A DNA stretch of 64,000 nt from Bacillota bacterium (lineage in GTDB: Bacteria > Bacillota > Limnochordia > Limnochordales > Limnochordaceae), in NCBI GenBank assembly GCA_017577405.1, contig PIUA01000028.1:1-64000 (forward strand). The letters run 5' to 3'. Position 1 is the first letter of the stretch; every line of letters starts with the position of its first letter. Positions 34,993-43,492 of this stretch are shown here, in pieces. Made by a program: the position numbers and the translations under genes. The notes under the pieces are model-generated. The model did not search any database and was not told where the DNA came from. It worked only from the letters and a program-made list of their open reading frames with translations.

Positions 34993-35436
34993 GGGCAGGG
35001 CGTACCGGGAGCGCTTCACCCCCGCCGCCCCCAGGTAGACGGTGAGGACGTAAAAGGTGGTCTCGGAGCTCCCCTCCATGATGGAGGCGGTCCGGCCCAC
35101 CAGGGAGTCGGGGCCGTGCTCCCGCAAGATATCGGCCACCAGCCCCATGGCCGCCCCGCCGGAGAAGGGCCGGATGAGCATCAGGGGGAAGAGCTCGACG
35201 GGCAGGCGCAGGAGCTGGGCCAGGGGCGCCAGGGTCTCGGCCACCAGATCCATCACACCGCCCGCCTGAAAGAGCCCCACCCCCACGTAGATGGCCATGA
35301 TGAAGGGCAGGATGCGCAGGCCCATCTGGGCCCCTTCCAGGGCCCCGTCAACGAAGGCGTCCAGTAGGTCCACCCGCCGGGCCAGACCCACCAGCAGAAT
35401 GGTGCTCACCAGAACAGGGATCACCCAGCCCGCCAT
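34927..35436 (-). CDS. spmB: spore maturation protein B
   Basis: A 169-residue membrane protein of the SpmB family needed for spore core dehydration and heat resistance in Bacillus. It shows LVGLARRVDLLDAFVDGALEG, ILPFIMAIYVGVGLFQAGG, LMLIRPFSGGAAMGL, and SIMEGSSETTFYVLTVYLGAAGV, the gate-like motif shared with nucleoside transporters. Its start overlaps the end of spmA by 16 bp, and GGAGG precedes the ATG. The 3' end overlaps the convergent EamA gene. Confidence 0.94.
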   Translation of the reverse strand: MAGWVIPVLVSTILLVGLARRVDLLDAFVDGALEGAQMGLRILPFIMAIYVGVGLFQAGGVMDLVAETLAPLAQLLRLPVELFPLMLIRPFSGGAAMGLVADILREHGPDSLVGRTASIMEGSSETTFYVLTVYLGAAGVKRSRYALPLCLLGDLVGFVAAGWAGRTFF

Positions 35437-36050
35437 AGGCGGCCTCCCCTCGGGGGCGGCAGGCTCGGCCGGCGGGGGTCCACCTGGCGGATCACCCAGT
35501 CGACCGCCAGGACCACGCCCAGGGGGATGGCGGTGGCCACAATGGAGGGGACCACAATATCACCGGGGTTGGCGGCGCCCGCCGCGGCCCGCAGGGCGAT
35601 GGCCGTTGACGGCACCAGACCGATGGCCGCGCTGTTGAGGGCGAGGAAGGTGATCATGGCCTGGCTCGCCTCGCCTGGGCGGGGATTGAGGCGGCTCAGC
35701 TCCTGCATGGTCTTCAGCCCGAAGGGGGTGGCCGCGTTGGCCAGGCCGAGGAAGTTGGCCGCCAGGTTGAGGGCCATGGCGCTGAAGGCCGGGTGGCCCT
35801 TGGGCACCGTTGGGAAAAGGGGCCGCACCAAAGGCTGGATGCAGCGGGCCAGAAGCTCCAGCACCCCCGCCCGCTCGGCGATGCGGCTGAGGCCGAACCA
35901 GAGCATGATGTAGATGAGCACCTGCAGGCCTGTCTGGAAGCCCGCCGCGGCTTGGGAGAAGAAGCTCTGGGTGAGGGAGGTCCCAGCCCCCCGGACCAGG
36001 CCCATGGCAAACCCCGAGAGGATCATCGCCGCCCAGAGCCAGTTGACCAC
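35421..36050 (-). CDS. spmA: spore maturation protein A
   Basis: Partner of SpmB, 209 residues. It shows the N-terminal LWAAMILSGFAMGL, VLIYIMLWFGLSRIAERAG, the LNLAANFLGLANAATPFGLKTM block and FLALNSAAIGLVPSTAIALRAAAGA. SpmA and SpmB act together in the spore membranes during dehydration of the core. The start is GTG with GGAAGGGGG upstream. Presence of both genes supports endospore formation by this organism. Confidence 0.94.
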   Translation of the reverse strand: MVNWLWAAMILSGFAMGLVRGAGTSLTQSFFSQAAAGFQTGLQVLIYIMLWFGLSRIAERAGVLELLARCIQPLVRPLFPTVPKGHPAFSAMALNLAANFLGLANAATPFGLKTMQELSRLNPRPGEASQAMITFLALNSAAIGLVPSTAIALRAAAGAANPGDIVVPSIVATAIPLGVVLAVDWVIRQVDPRRPSLPPPRGGRLWRAG

Positions 36051-36067
36051 GGACCCGCCCCCTTCCG

Positions 36068-36089
36068 CGCCCCGATCTTATGCGGGGCG
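36068..36089 (-). terminator. hairpin between the protease gene and spmA
   Basis: CGCCCCG (36068-36074) and CGGGGCG (36083-36089) form a 7-bp stem with an 8-base loop between two minus-strand genes. There is no T-run, so it may be a weak terminator of the protease transcript or a leader element of spmA. Confidence 0.35.
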
Positions 36090-36114
36090 GGGGCGGGCCA
36101 TGCCCCCGGACGGC

Positions 36115-37962
36115 CTAGGGACGAGCCGGTGACCCGGCGGGAGCATCGGCCGGCGGGTCGGAAGCCTCGGAGCCTTCCGGGTTCCATCCAAAGAAGGTGG
36201 CGCCGTGGGCCCTCAGGAGCTGCCGCCACTCCTCAGGGATGAGGGAGACGGGACGGGCGTAGTTCTGCTTCTCGAAAGTCTCCCAGTCGATGCGGGTGTC
36301 GGACGGGACGCCCACCAAGCGGGCCTCGGGCAGGCGGATGAGGGCGCCGCCCGAGTGGCCCGCCTCGATGGCCGCGTCCGTCTGAAGGAGGACCCGCCGG
36401 CCGCCCTCTAGGGTGAACCCCGAGAGGATCCCCCGGGTGAGGCTCAAGGGGATCCGGCCGGCGGTCTGGGCGATGGCGGGATAGCCCAGCACCATCACCT
36501 CATCCCCCAGGCGGACCCCGTCGGGCGAGAGATCGACGGGGATCCAGGGGAAGATGGGCCCCCGCACAGGCAGGCCGTTCAGGTCATGGGTGATCTGGAG
36601 GAGCGCCAGATCGTACTCGGGCAGGGTGCGGACCACCTCGGCCACGAAGTACTGGGTGGCCGCCCCCCGGGCCTCGTGGGCCAGCCCCACCACCAGCTCC
36701 ACCGGCTCCCCCCGCTCGTCCCGGAGCAGGTCCCCCTCGCAGCCGAAGAGCTCGCCGGTGTAGCGGCACTCCCCCACCACGTGGTAGTTGGTCAGGATGA
36801 AGCCGTCGGGGGTGAGGAGGGTGCCTGAGGCGCTCCCTTCGGGGGTGGAGATCTGGACCGTCGCCCGGATGGCCCGCTCCAGGGGGTTCAAGGCGGCGAT
36901 CACTTGGGGCAGAGGCGGCTTGTACTCGGGGTAGGGCGGGAGGGGCCGGTCGAAGGCCACCTCGATCTCGTACCCGATGGAGACGGGCTCCCAGTTGACC
37001 ACCCCCACCAGCCACCGCCGGGGGCCACCGGCCTCCAGGACCACCTCCAGCCGCTCGTTCTCCCGGCCGGTCATGGCCTTGAAGGGGAAGTCCCCCACCC
37101 CCGGCTCCACGGGGTCCTCGGGGGTGGCCACCAAGTCCAGGGGCCCCGTGGCGTTGAAGAGGCCCACCTCGAAGCGGTCCTGCCCTTCAGGCAGCTCCAC
37201 CAGCCAGAAGTGGATCAGCTCCGTCGCCCCCACCCGGCCCGACCGGCGGAGCCCCGGCTGGAGCGCCCCTTGGGTGGGCGGCGTCGCCGCGCCCCTCGGA
37301 TTGGCGCTGGGGGCGGCCACCAGGCCCCGGGCGCTGGGCCCCTCGCCAGGGCCCCGGGCGGGTGGGCGGGGCAGGCTGGGGGTCGGCTGGCGCCCCTCCT
37401 CCCCACGCCAGCCCGGCTCGCTCCCGCTCCAGGCCTCTTCCAGGGTGAAGGCCAGCTGGTAGGTGCCCCGCTGCCAGCTCAAAGCGGTGTTGGCCAGCAC
37501 CTGGTAGCGGCCGCTGGCCGGCGCGGTGAGGCGGATGCGGGCGTCGTAGGGGCCGGGGCCCGAGTCATCGTCCCGGGCCAAAAATTGGGCGTCGGGACCG
37601 AAAAGCCAAAGGTACGGGTCCACCTGGTCCGAGCGCATCTCCAGGATGATCACCTGGCCTTGGTCCGCCTCGAACCAGTAGGCGTGGAAGGGGGTGTCGT
37701 CGTCCAGCCGGGGGTCATGGACGGTCAGGGTCCGCTCCAGCCGCACCCCGGGCCAGAGGCGTTCCCCCCAGCCCACCCGCTCCAGTTCGGGCGAGGCGCC
37801 GGCGCCCAGAGCTTCGGCGGGCGGGGGCCCGGCATCGGGAGGAACGGGCGCGGCTTGCCCCGAGGCGACCCCCCCGGCCACGCCGGCCGCCAGCAGCCAG
37901 ACGGCCAGCCCCGCCACCACCCATGGGCCGCCCCGTCCCCTCAGCCCGTCCCTTCGGTTCAT
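36115..37962 (-). CDS. secreted trypsin-like serine protease with PPC domain
   Basis: A 615-residue exported protein (signal segment VVAGLAVWLLAAGVAGGVASG). Residues about 70-170 form a bacterial pre-peptidase C-terminal (PPC) domain, including HAYWFEADQGQVIILEM, DPYLWLFGPD, and GRYQVLANT. A Pro/Gly-rich linker and a second related beta domain follow. The C-terminal chymotrypsin-fold domain has catalytic His in ILTNYHVVG, Asp in EYDLALLQI and Ser in EAGHSGGAL, so the triad is complete although the usual GNSGG is GHSGG. PPC before the protease domain is an unusual order. ATG 37962 is chosen for its AGGGGTGA site. Eleven bp separate it from the upstream ICL-like gene. Confidence 0.85.
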   Translation of the reverse strand: MNRRDGLRGRGGPWVVAGLAVWLLAAGVAGGVASGQAAPVPPDAGPPPAEALGAGASPELERVGWGERLWPGVRLERTLTVHDPRLDDDTPFHAYWFEADQGQVIILEMRSDQVDPYLWLFGPDAQFLARDDDSGPGPYDARIRLTAPASGRYQVLANTALSWQRGTYQLAFTLEEAWSGSEPGWRGEEGRQPTPSLPRPPARGPGEGPSARGLVAAPSANPRGAATPPTQGALQPGLRRSGRVGATELIHFWLVELPEGQDRFEVGLFNATGPLDLVATPEDPVEPGVGDFPFKAMTGRENERLEVVLEAGGPRRWLVGVVNWEPVSIGYEIEVAFDRPLPPYPEYKPPLPQVIAALNPLERAIRATVQISTPEGSASGTLLTPDGFILTNYHVVGECRYTGELFGCEGDLLRDERGEPVELVVGLAHEARGAATQYFVAEVVRTLPEYDLALLQITHDLNGLPVRGPIFPWIPVDLSPDGVRLGDEVMVLGYPAIAQTAGRIPLSLTRGILSGFTLEGGRRVLLQTDAAIEAGHSGGALIRLPEARLVGVPSDTRIDWETFEKQNYARPVSLIPEEWRQLLRAHGATFFGWNPEGSEASDPPADAPAGSPARP

Positions 37963-37973
37963 CTGCGTCACCC

Positions 37974-38864
37974 CTACCGACGATCCGTCCCCTCCAGGTA
38001 CCGCCGCTCGAGGGCCTCCACCTCAGGCAACCCCACGATCTGGTCCCGCTCGGTGAAGCCGGCCATCTCCCCCACGAGGGGGGTCGTCTCCCCCCGTTCC
38101 CGCAAGAGGCGGGCCGCCCGCTGCATCCCCCAGATGGCCGCCCGCTGCAGGTCCGAGGGGACGATCATCAACCGGTACCCCAACGCCTCCAGCCGGGCTT
38201 TGGGAACCAGGGGGGTCTTGCCCCCGTGGAACATGTTGACCAAGAGCGGGATCCCCGCCAGTTCCTGCCCGATCCGCTCCAGCTCCGCCTCGGAGCGGGG
38301 CGCCTCGATGAAGATTATCTCGGCCCCCGCCTCGAAGTAGAGCCGGCCCCGCCGGATGGCCTCCTCCAACCCCACGGCCGAGCGGGCGTCGGTCCGGGCG
38401 ATGATCAGGAGGTTGGGGTCTTGCCGGGCGTCGAGGGCCGCCCGGATCTTCCGGACCATAGCCTCCGCCTCGATCAGCTGGTGGCCCTGGTAGTGGCCGC
38501 ACTTCTTGGGCGTCACCTGGTCCTCCAGGTGGATGGCGGCGGCCCCGGCCCGCTCCAGGGTCCGGACGGTCCGGATGACGTTCAGCTCGTTCCCGTACCC
38601 TGTATCGGCATCGACCACCAGCGGCCCAGAGGTGACCGCCCGGATCTCCTCGACCCGTTTGGCCGTCTCGGTCAGGGAGACCAGCCCCACGTCGGGAAGG
38701 CCCATGCTGCGGGCCACCGCCCCGCCTGAGACGTAGAGCACCTCAAAGCCGGCCTGCTCGGCGATCCGGGCCGAGAGGCCGTCATAGACGCCGGGAGCGA
38801 CCAGGAGCCGGCCCGCCGCCAGCAGCTCCCGCAGGCGGGCCGGCCCTGCCATCGGTTGGAGCAC
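37974..38864 (-). CDS. isocitrate lyase / PEP mutase family protein (PrpB-like)
   Basis: A 296-residue TIM-barrel enzyme of the ICL/PEPM superfamily. It has RLRELLAAGRLLVAPGVYDGLSA, the metal-site VVDADTGYGN near 85, the catalytic loop TPKKCGHYQG with the nucleophilic cysteine near 125, and LLIIARTDARSAVGLEEAI. This pattern fits methylisocitrate lyase (PrpB) and related C-C lyases, not phosphonopyruvate mutase, which lacks that cysteine. The GTG at 38864 is chosen for AGGAGG 7 bp upstream. It precedes the protease gene closely but no shared role is evident. Confidence 0.87.
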   Translation of the reverse strand: MLQPMAGPARLRELLAAGRLLVAPGVYDGLSARIAEQAGFEVLYVSGGAVARSMGLPDVGLVSLTETAKRVEEIRAVTSGPLVVDADTGYGNELNVIRTVRTLERAGAAAIHLEDQVTPKKCGHYQGHQLIEAEAMVRKIRAALDARQDPNLLIIARTDARSAVGLEEAIRRGRLYFEAGAEIIFIEAPRSEAELERIGQELAGIPLLVNMFHGGKTPLVPKARLEALGYRLMIVPSDLQRAAIWGMQRAARLLRERGETTPLVGEMAGFTERDQIVGLPEVEALERRYLEGTDRR

Positions 38865-39012
38865 CCTTGGCCCTCCTCTGATCGGGCCCCGCCGGGCCCC
38901 GAATGGCACCGCCTCCCCCGGTCGTTGAGGAGGAGTTCGTGCCCCGGCGGGCGGGACCCTCCCGAGAGGGGAATGCTGCCTCTTATGGAAAAGGGTGACG
39001 GGAGGGAGACCC

Positions 39013-40566
39013 GTGAGCGTCGAGGAGCTGGACCTGGCCGCCCGGGAAGCCATGGATCGGGGGGAGCCGGAGGAGGCGGAGCGCCTGCTCCGGGAGGCCC
39101 TCACCCTCGATCCCGAGGCCCATCCCGTCCGGGTGAATCTGGCTGCCTGCCTGGGCCTGCAAAACCGCCTGGACGAGGCGGAAGCCGAGCTGCGCGCCGT
39201 CCTCCAGGCCGATCCCACCTACCTCTTCCCCCGGGCCCTGCTGGCCACCCTTCTGGCCCGCGCTGGGCGGGAGGAGGAGGCCCAGGCCGAAGCCACCCGC
39301 GCCCTGAGCCTGGCCCTCCAGGAGCCTCCCGCCCCCGAGGCGGCCGAGCAACTGGCGAGCGCGCTGGCCCTCCTGGACGATGACCGGGGGCTCCGCCAGC
39401 TGGCCGCCGTCCTGGAGCCCCTGGCTGGGGAGCTGGGTCCCGAGACCCTCCTCGCCTTCACCCTGGCCAGCCGCCGGGCGGGCGGGGCGGCGAGCCCCTT
39501 CGAAAGGGCCCTGCAGCGTCACCCGGCGGCAGCGTACGAGCCCTTCGCCACCGACCTGGCCCTCCTCGCCCAAGGGCGGGTGGAGGGGCTCGTCCACCTC
39601 CAGCGCCGGCTCCTGGCCGCTGAGCTCCTGGACGAGGCGGACCGCCTGGCCCACGGCGGCCGGCTACCCGAGGCGGAAGCGCGGTACCAGCGGATTCTGG
39701 CCCTCGTCCCCCAGGCGGTGGCCGCCCGGATCAACCTCTCCAACCTCTACCGCTCCGTGGGCCGCCTGGCCGACGCCCAGAGGCTCTTGGAAGAGGCGGC
39801 CCGTCTCGATGACCACCCTGCGGTGCAGCTCAACCTGGCGGGGGTGCTGGTGGAACGGGGGGAGCTGGCGGAGGCCGAGGGGCTCTTGGACCGGCTGGAT
39901 CCCCAGGCCCTCCCGCCCCGTCTCCACGTCCTCTTCCACCTGGTCCGGGCCGAAGCCCGCAGCCGGGCGGGCGACCACACCGGCGCCCTGGCGGCTTGGG
40001 AGGAGGCGGCCCGCCTGGCCCCCGATGCGGCCGAGGTCCAGCGAACCCGGCGGGAGCTGGACCGGCGGCGGGAAGAGTTTGAGCTCCTCCAGTTCCTCCG
40101 ATTCTACCAGGACCGCCGCCGGGAGCGGCTGGAGCGGGCCATCGTCCGGGCCCACGACCTCCCCGCGCCCCCAGTGCGGGAGTGCCTCCGGGTCCTGACC
40201 GCCGACAACCTCCGGGCCGTCTGGAAGGCCTACCGCACCGACCGCCCGCCCGAGCGCCGGGCGGAGGTGGTCCGCCTGCTGGCCGAGACGGTGGTCCAGC
40301 GGCTCCCTGAGACTCTGGCCAGCCTAGGCGAGGCGGAACAGGCGGTCTTGCAGGAGGTGGCCCGGACAGGCGGCCGCCTTCCCTTGGACGAGCTGGCCCA
40401 GCGGCACCCCACCTTCCGGCAGGACTCCTGGTTCTGGGACCGGATGGCCCCCGAAGGCCCCGTGGGCCGCCTCCGGTTCCTCCAGCTCCTGGGCTTCGGC
40501 CGCCTCCACCCCCAGGAGGAGCCCGTCGCCTTCCTCCCCTGGGAGGTTGCCACGGCCCTCTCGTAG
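39013..40566 (+). CDS. TPR repeat protein with uncharacterised C-terminal domain
   Basis: A 517-residue protein with at least six tetratricopeptide repeats, clearest at residues 1-110 (EEAERLLREALTLDPEAHPVRVNLA, then DEAEAELRAVLQADPTYLFPRALLA) and 220-350. The last 150 residues form a separate basic/helical domain (from RRERLERAIVRAHDLPAPPVREC) ending in an LPWEV segment; I do not recognise it. No signal peptide or membrane segment, so it is a cytoplasmic scaffold. GTG start with GGAGGG 6 bp upstream. It is 61 bp upstream of a glycosyltransferase and may be co-expressed with it. Confidence 0.78.
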   Translation: MSVEELDLAAREAMDRGEPEEAERLLREALTLDPEAHPVRVNLAACLGLQNRLDEAEAELRAVLQADPTYLFPRALLATLLARAGREEEAQAEATRALSLALQEPPAPEAAEQLASALALLDDDRGLRQLAAVLEPLAGELGPETLLAFTLASRRAGGAASPFERALQRHPAAAYEPFATDLALLAQGRVEGLVHLQRRLLAAELLDEADRLAHGGRLPEAEARYQRILALVPQAVAARINLSNLYRSVGRLADAQRLLEEAARLDDHPAVQLNLAGVLVERGELAEAEGLLDRLDPQALPPRLHVLFHLVRAEARSRAGDHTGALAAWEEAARLAPDAAEVQRTRRELDRRREEFELLQFLRFYQDRRRERLERAIVRAHDLPAPPVRECLRVLTADNLRAVWKAYRTDRPPERRAEVVRLLAETVVQRLPETLASLGEAEQAVLQEVARTGGRLPLDELAQRHPTFRQDSWFWDRMAPEGPVGRLRFLQLLGFGRLHPQEEPVAFLPWEVATALS

Positions 40567-40627
40567 GGCGGTCTTGGACAGGCGCCGTCCCTGCACCCGT
40601 GGTATGGTACCTTTGAGGTGATGGTTG

Positions 40628-41662
40628 ATGCGCATCGCGCTCCTCGCGCCAGTGACCTGGCGGACGCCGCCCCGCCGGTACGGACCCTGGGAGCAGGTGG
40701 CCTCCCATTTGGCCGAGGGCCTGGTGGCCCGGGGCCACGACGTGACCCTCTTCGCCACCGGTGACTCGGTGACCCAGGCCCGGCTCGAGTGGGTGGTGCC
40801 CCGCCCTCTAGGCGAGGCGCCCGTGGAGGATCCCGATCTGGAACAGGCCCTCCACATCGTCCATGCCTTCCGGCACGCGGGCCGGTTCGACCTGATCCAC
40901 AACCACCTCAACTGGCCGCCGCTCCTCTTCGCGGAGCTGGTGGAGACACCGGTGGTGACCACCCTCCACGGGGCGGCCATGCTGGAGCCGGCCGCCCGGC
41001 GGGCCTTCTTGCGCTTCGCCCAAAGGCCCTATGTGGCCATCAGCCAGGCCGAACGGGAGGCGGTGCCGGAGCTCAACTACGTGGCCACCGTCCCCAACGG
41101 CATCCAGCTGGACCAGTTCACCTTCCAGGACCGGCCGGGGGCGTACCTCCTCTTTCTGGCCCGGATGCACCCGGCCAAGGGGCCGGACCTGGCCATCGAG
41201 GTGGCCCGCCGGACGGGCCGGCCGCTGGTGATGGCGGCCCACATCCCGCCCGATCAGCAGGCATACTTTGAGCGGGAGATCCGGCCCAAGATCGACGGCG
41301 AGCAGATCCGCTTCGTCGGCGAGGCCGATCCAGCGGCCCGGGACCGGCTCATGGGGGGCGCGCTGGCCCTCCTCCACCTGGTGCGGGAGCCGGAACCCTT
41401 CGGCCTCACCCTGGCCGAGGCCCAGGCGTGCGGCACGCCGGTCATCGGCCTGGACCGGGGGTCCGTGCGGGAGGTGGTCGCCCACGGAGAGACGGGCTTC
41501 GTGGTCTCCACCCTGGACGAAGCCTGCGCCGCCGTCGACCAGGTGGCGAGCCTGGAGCGGGCCGCGTGCCGCCGCCGGGTGGAGCGGCACTTCACCGTGG
41601 ACCGGATGGTGGAAGGGTACCTGGACGCCTACGAGCGGGTTCTGAGCGGGGTTGGGGGCTAG
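40628..41662 (+). CDS. GT4-type glycosyltransferase
   Basis: A 344-residue GT-B glycosyltransferase: N-terminal RIALLAPVTWRTPPRRYGPWEQVASHLAEGL (acceptor domain), FDLIHNHLNWPP, the bridging VPNGIQLDQF, and a C-terminal nucleotide-sugar domain with YLLFLARMHPAKGPDLAIEVARR and the EPFGLTLAEAQACGTPVIG motif (EX7E region). Donor and acceptor are not readable. ATG 40628 has GAGGTGA upstream; a TTG at 40625 is also possible. It is convergent with the CPBP protease gene. Confidence 0.9.
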   Translation: MRIALLAPVTWRTPPRRYGPWEQVASHLAEGLVARGHDVTLFATGDSVTQARLEWVVPRPLGEAPVEDPDLEQALHIVHAFRHAGRFDLIHNHLNWPPLLFAELVETPVVTTLHGAAMLEPAARRAFLRFAQRPYVAISQAEREAVPELNYVATVPNGIQLDQFTFQDRPGAYLLFLARMHPAKGPDLAIEVARRTGRPLVMAAHIPPDQQAYFEREIRPKIDGEQIRFVGEADPAARDRLMGGALALLHLVREPEPFGLTLAEAQACGTPVIGLDRGSVREVVAHGETGFVVSTLDEACAAVDQVASLERAACRRRVERHFTVDRMVEGYLDAYERVLSGVGG

Positions 41663-41692
41663 GGCGGGCCCGGGGGCGCGCCCGGCCCGGAG

Positions 41693-42277
41693 CTACCCCG
41701 CGAGCCGCGCCAGGAAAAGCAGGAGCAGGCCGAAGGCCGCCGTGTCCAGCAGGCTGCCTTCGGGCCCATCGGCGCCCCCGGAGAGGAGCCGGGGCCCTCG
41801 GGGCTGGCAGGTGATCAGGGTGGGAAAGTGGAAGAGGCTCCGCCGCTCCAGCCCGTAGAGGGGATAGCCTAGCACGGGCCACTGCATCACATTCCAACCC
41901 ACATGGAGGCCGACGGCCAGCCCGAGGCCCCCCGTCAGGAGTCGGGCGGCCCCGAAGGCGGCCCCGGCCAAGGCGGCGTTGAAGATTGTGAGGGGGCGGA
42001 CCCGGTTGCCCAGGTGCAGCAGCCCGAAGACCGCCGAGGTGACCACCAGGGTGCCCGTCGCGCCCACCCGGGGCAGGAGGAGGTCGAAGAGCCAGCCCCG
42101 GAAGAGCCATTCCTCCAAGGCGCTGACCGCCACCAGGATCGCCAGGTTGGTCCACCCCACGCGCCCGCCCGCCCGTTCGCCGGGCCCCACCACCACCCAG
42201 CCGCCCGCCCGCTGGACCAGGTGGACCAGGAGCATCAGGCCCATGCCCCCGGCCAGCCCCACGAGCAAGAGCCTCAC
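41693..42277 (-). CDS. CPBP family intramembrane metalloprotease
   Basis: A 194-residue membrane protein with the three CPBP (Abi/CAAX) motifs: EEWLFRG (EExxxR) near residue 58, FGLLHLGN (FxxxH), and HVGWN (HxxxN). Such proteins are Rce1-like intramembrane proteases; bacterial ones process or protect against small peptides, but the substrate here is unknown. The start is taken as GTG 42277, preceded by GGGAGGCGGAG; the same frame runs much further upstream but that part is antisense to the GNAT gene. Confidence 0.82.
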   Translation of the reverse strand: MRLLLVGLAGGMGLMLLVHLVQRAGGWVVVGPGERAGGRVGWTNLAILVAVSALEEWLFRGWLFDLLLPRVGATGTLVVTSAVFGLLHLGNRVRPLTIFNAALAGAAFGAARLLTGGLGLAVGLHVGWNVMQWPVLGYPLYGLERRSLFHFPTLITCQPRGPRLLSGGADGPEGSLLDTAAFGLLLLFLARLAG

Positions 42278-42427
42278 CCGTCTCCGCCTCCCCTCAGCTT
42301 GTCCCGCCTCTCCTTCCCTGCCCGCAGTAAGCCCTCCTGCCGCTCCTTTCCGGAAGGGACGGGGAGGGTTCCGTCGAAAGAATGGCCCTACTCTTGCGCT
42401 CTGGAGGTCGCCCTGGAGGTGGCGCGG

Positions 42428-43486
42428 GTGCCCCTTCGAACCTTTGCCCGGCAGGAACTGATGGAAGGCCTCCTCCCCTTCCTGCTCCAGGTGTACACTG
42501 AGGCTTTCTCCCAGCCGCCCTACCGGGGGGTGGACCCCGCGGCCTTTGCCGACATCCTCCTCCGCCACGCGGACGGCCCCACCTTCCTCGGCCTGGTGGC
42601 CGAGGAGGGCGGCCAGGTGGTCGGATTCGCCTACGGGTACACGGGGGAACCGGGCGGGTGGTGGTACGATCGGGTGCGGGCCGGCCTGCCCGGGGAGACG
42701 GCCCAGACCTGGCTGGACCGTCCCTTCGAGTTGGCGGAGCTGGCCGTTGCCCCGCACGCCCAGGGGCGGGGTCTGGGCGCCCAGCTCCACGACCAGCTCC
42801 TCGCCCTGGCCAGCCGGCGCCACCGCCGGGCCGTCCTCTCCACCTTGGAGGCGGAAAGCCGGGCCATGCACCTCTACCGCCGGCGGGGCTGGCAGGTGCT
42901 GGCCCCCCGCTTCCGCTTCATGCCCGGCCCCACCTACCGGATCTTGGGCCGACGCCTGGCGCCCATCACCCCCGCGGAGGCGGCCCGCTGCCAGATCCGT
43001 CCCGCCACCTTCACCGATGTGGAGGCGATCCGGGCCATCGCCTGGGCCACCTGGACCGAAACCTACCGGGGCCTCATGGCGCCCAAGACCCAGGCGACCA
43101 TTCTGGAGCGCTGGTACAGCCCCGAGGCCATCGAGGCCGCGCTGGGCCAGGGGGACCAGGTCTTTTTGGTGGCCGAGGAGGCGGGCGCGCCGTGCGGCTT
43201 CCTCCAGATGAGGCTGGTGGGCCCGGCGATGGCCGAGCTCTCCCGGATCTACATCCTGCCCACCTACCAGCGGGCGGGCCTGGGCGACCGCCTCTTCCAC
43301 CAGGGCCTGGAGCTTCTGCGGGCCCGCCATCGGGTGAGGGCCGTCGAGCTGACGGTGGAGGCGGCCAACGGCCCCGCCCAAGCCTTCTACGAGAAGCACG
43401 GTTTCCGGAAACTGGGGCAGGCGACGGTCTCCCTCGCACCCGGGGAACCGCTGGCCACCTTCCGCTACCGCTTGGAGCTCACCTGA
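42428..43486 (+). CDS. tandem GNAT-domain acetyltransferase
   Basis: A 352-residue protein made of two GNAT domains. The first (about 1-170) has acetyl-CoA loop LAVAPHAQGRGLGAQLHDQLL; the second (about 185-350) starts QIRPATFTDVEAIRAIAWATWTETYRG and has IYILPTYQRAGLGDRLFHQGL, then NGPAQAFYEKHGFRKLG. Both retain the Q/RxxGxG core. The acceptor is unknown. GTG 42428 is preferred because GGAGG lies 8 bp upstream; GTG 42419 is the alternative. It ends 6 bp from convergent feoA. Confidence 0.87.
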   Translation: MPLRTFARQELMEGLLPFLLQVYTEAFSQPPYRGVDPAAFADILLRHADGPTFLGLVAEEGGQVVGFAYGYTGEPGGWWYDRVRAGLPGETAQTWLDRPFELAELAVAPHAQGRGLGAQLHDQLLALASRRHRRAVLSTLEAESRAMHLYRRRGWQVLAPRFRFMPGPTYRILGRRLAPITPAEAARCQIRPATFTDVEAIRAIAWATWTETYRGLMAPKTQATILERWYSPEAIEAALGQGDQVFLVAEEAGAPCGFLQMRLVGPAMAELSRIYILPTYQRAGLGDRLFHQGLELLRARHRVRAVELTVEAANGPAQAFYEKHGFRKLGQATVSLAPGEPLATFRYRLELT

Positions 43487-43492
43487 CGGAGC

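Noticed and set aside
42278-43399. Upstream extension of the CPBP protease frame to 568 residues
   Set aside because: That stretch is antisense to the well-supported tandem GNAT gene and has low-complexity composition; a GTG with a good ribosome-binding site lies at 42277.
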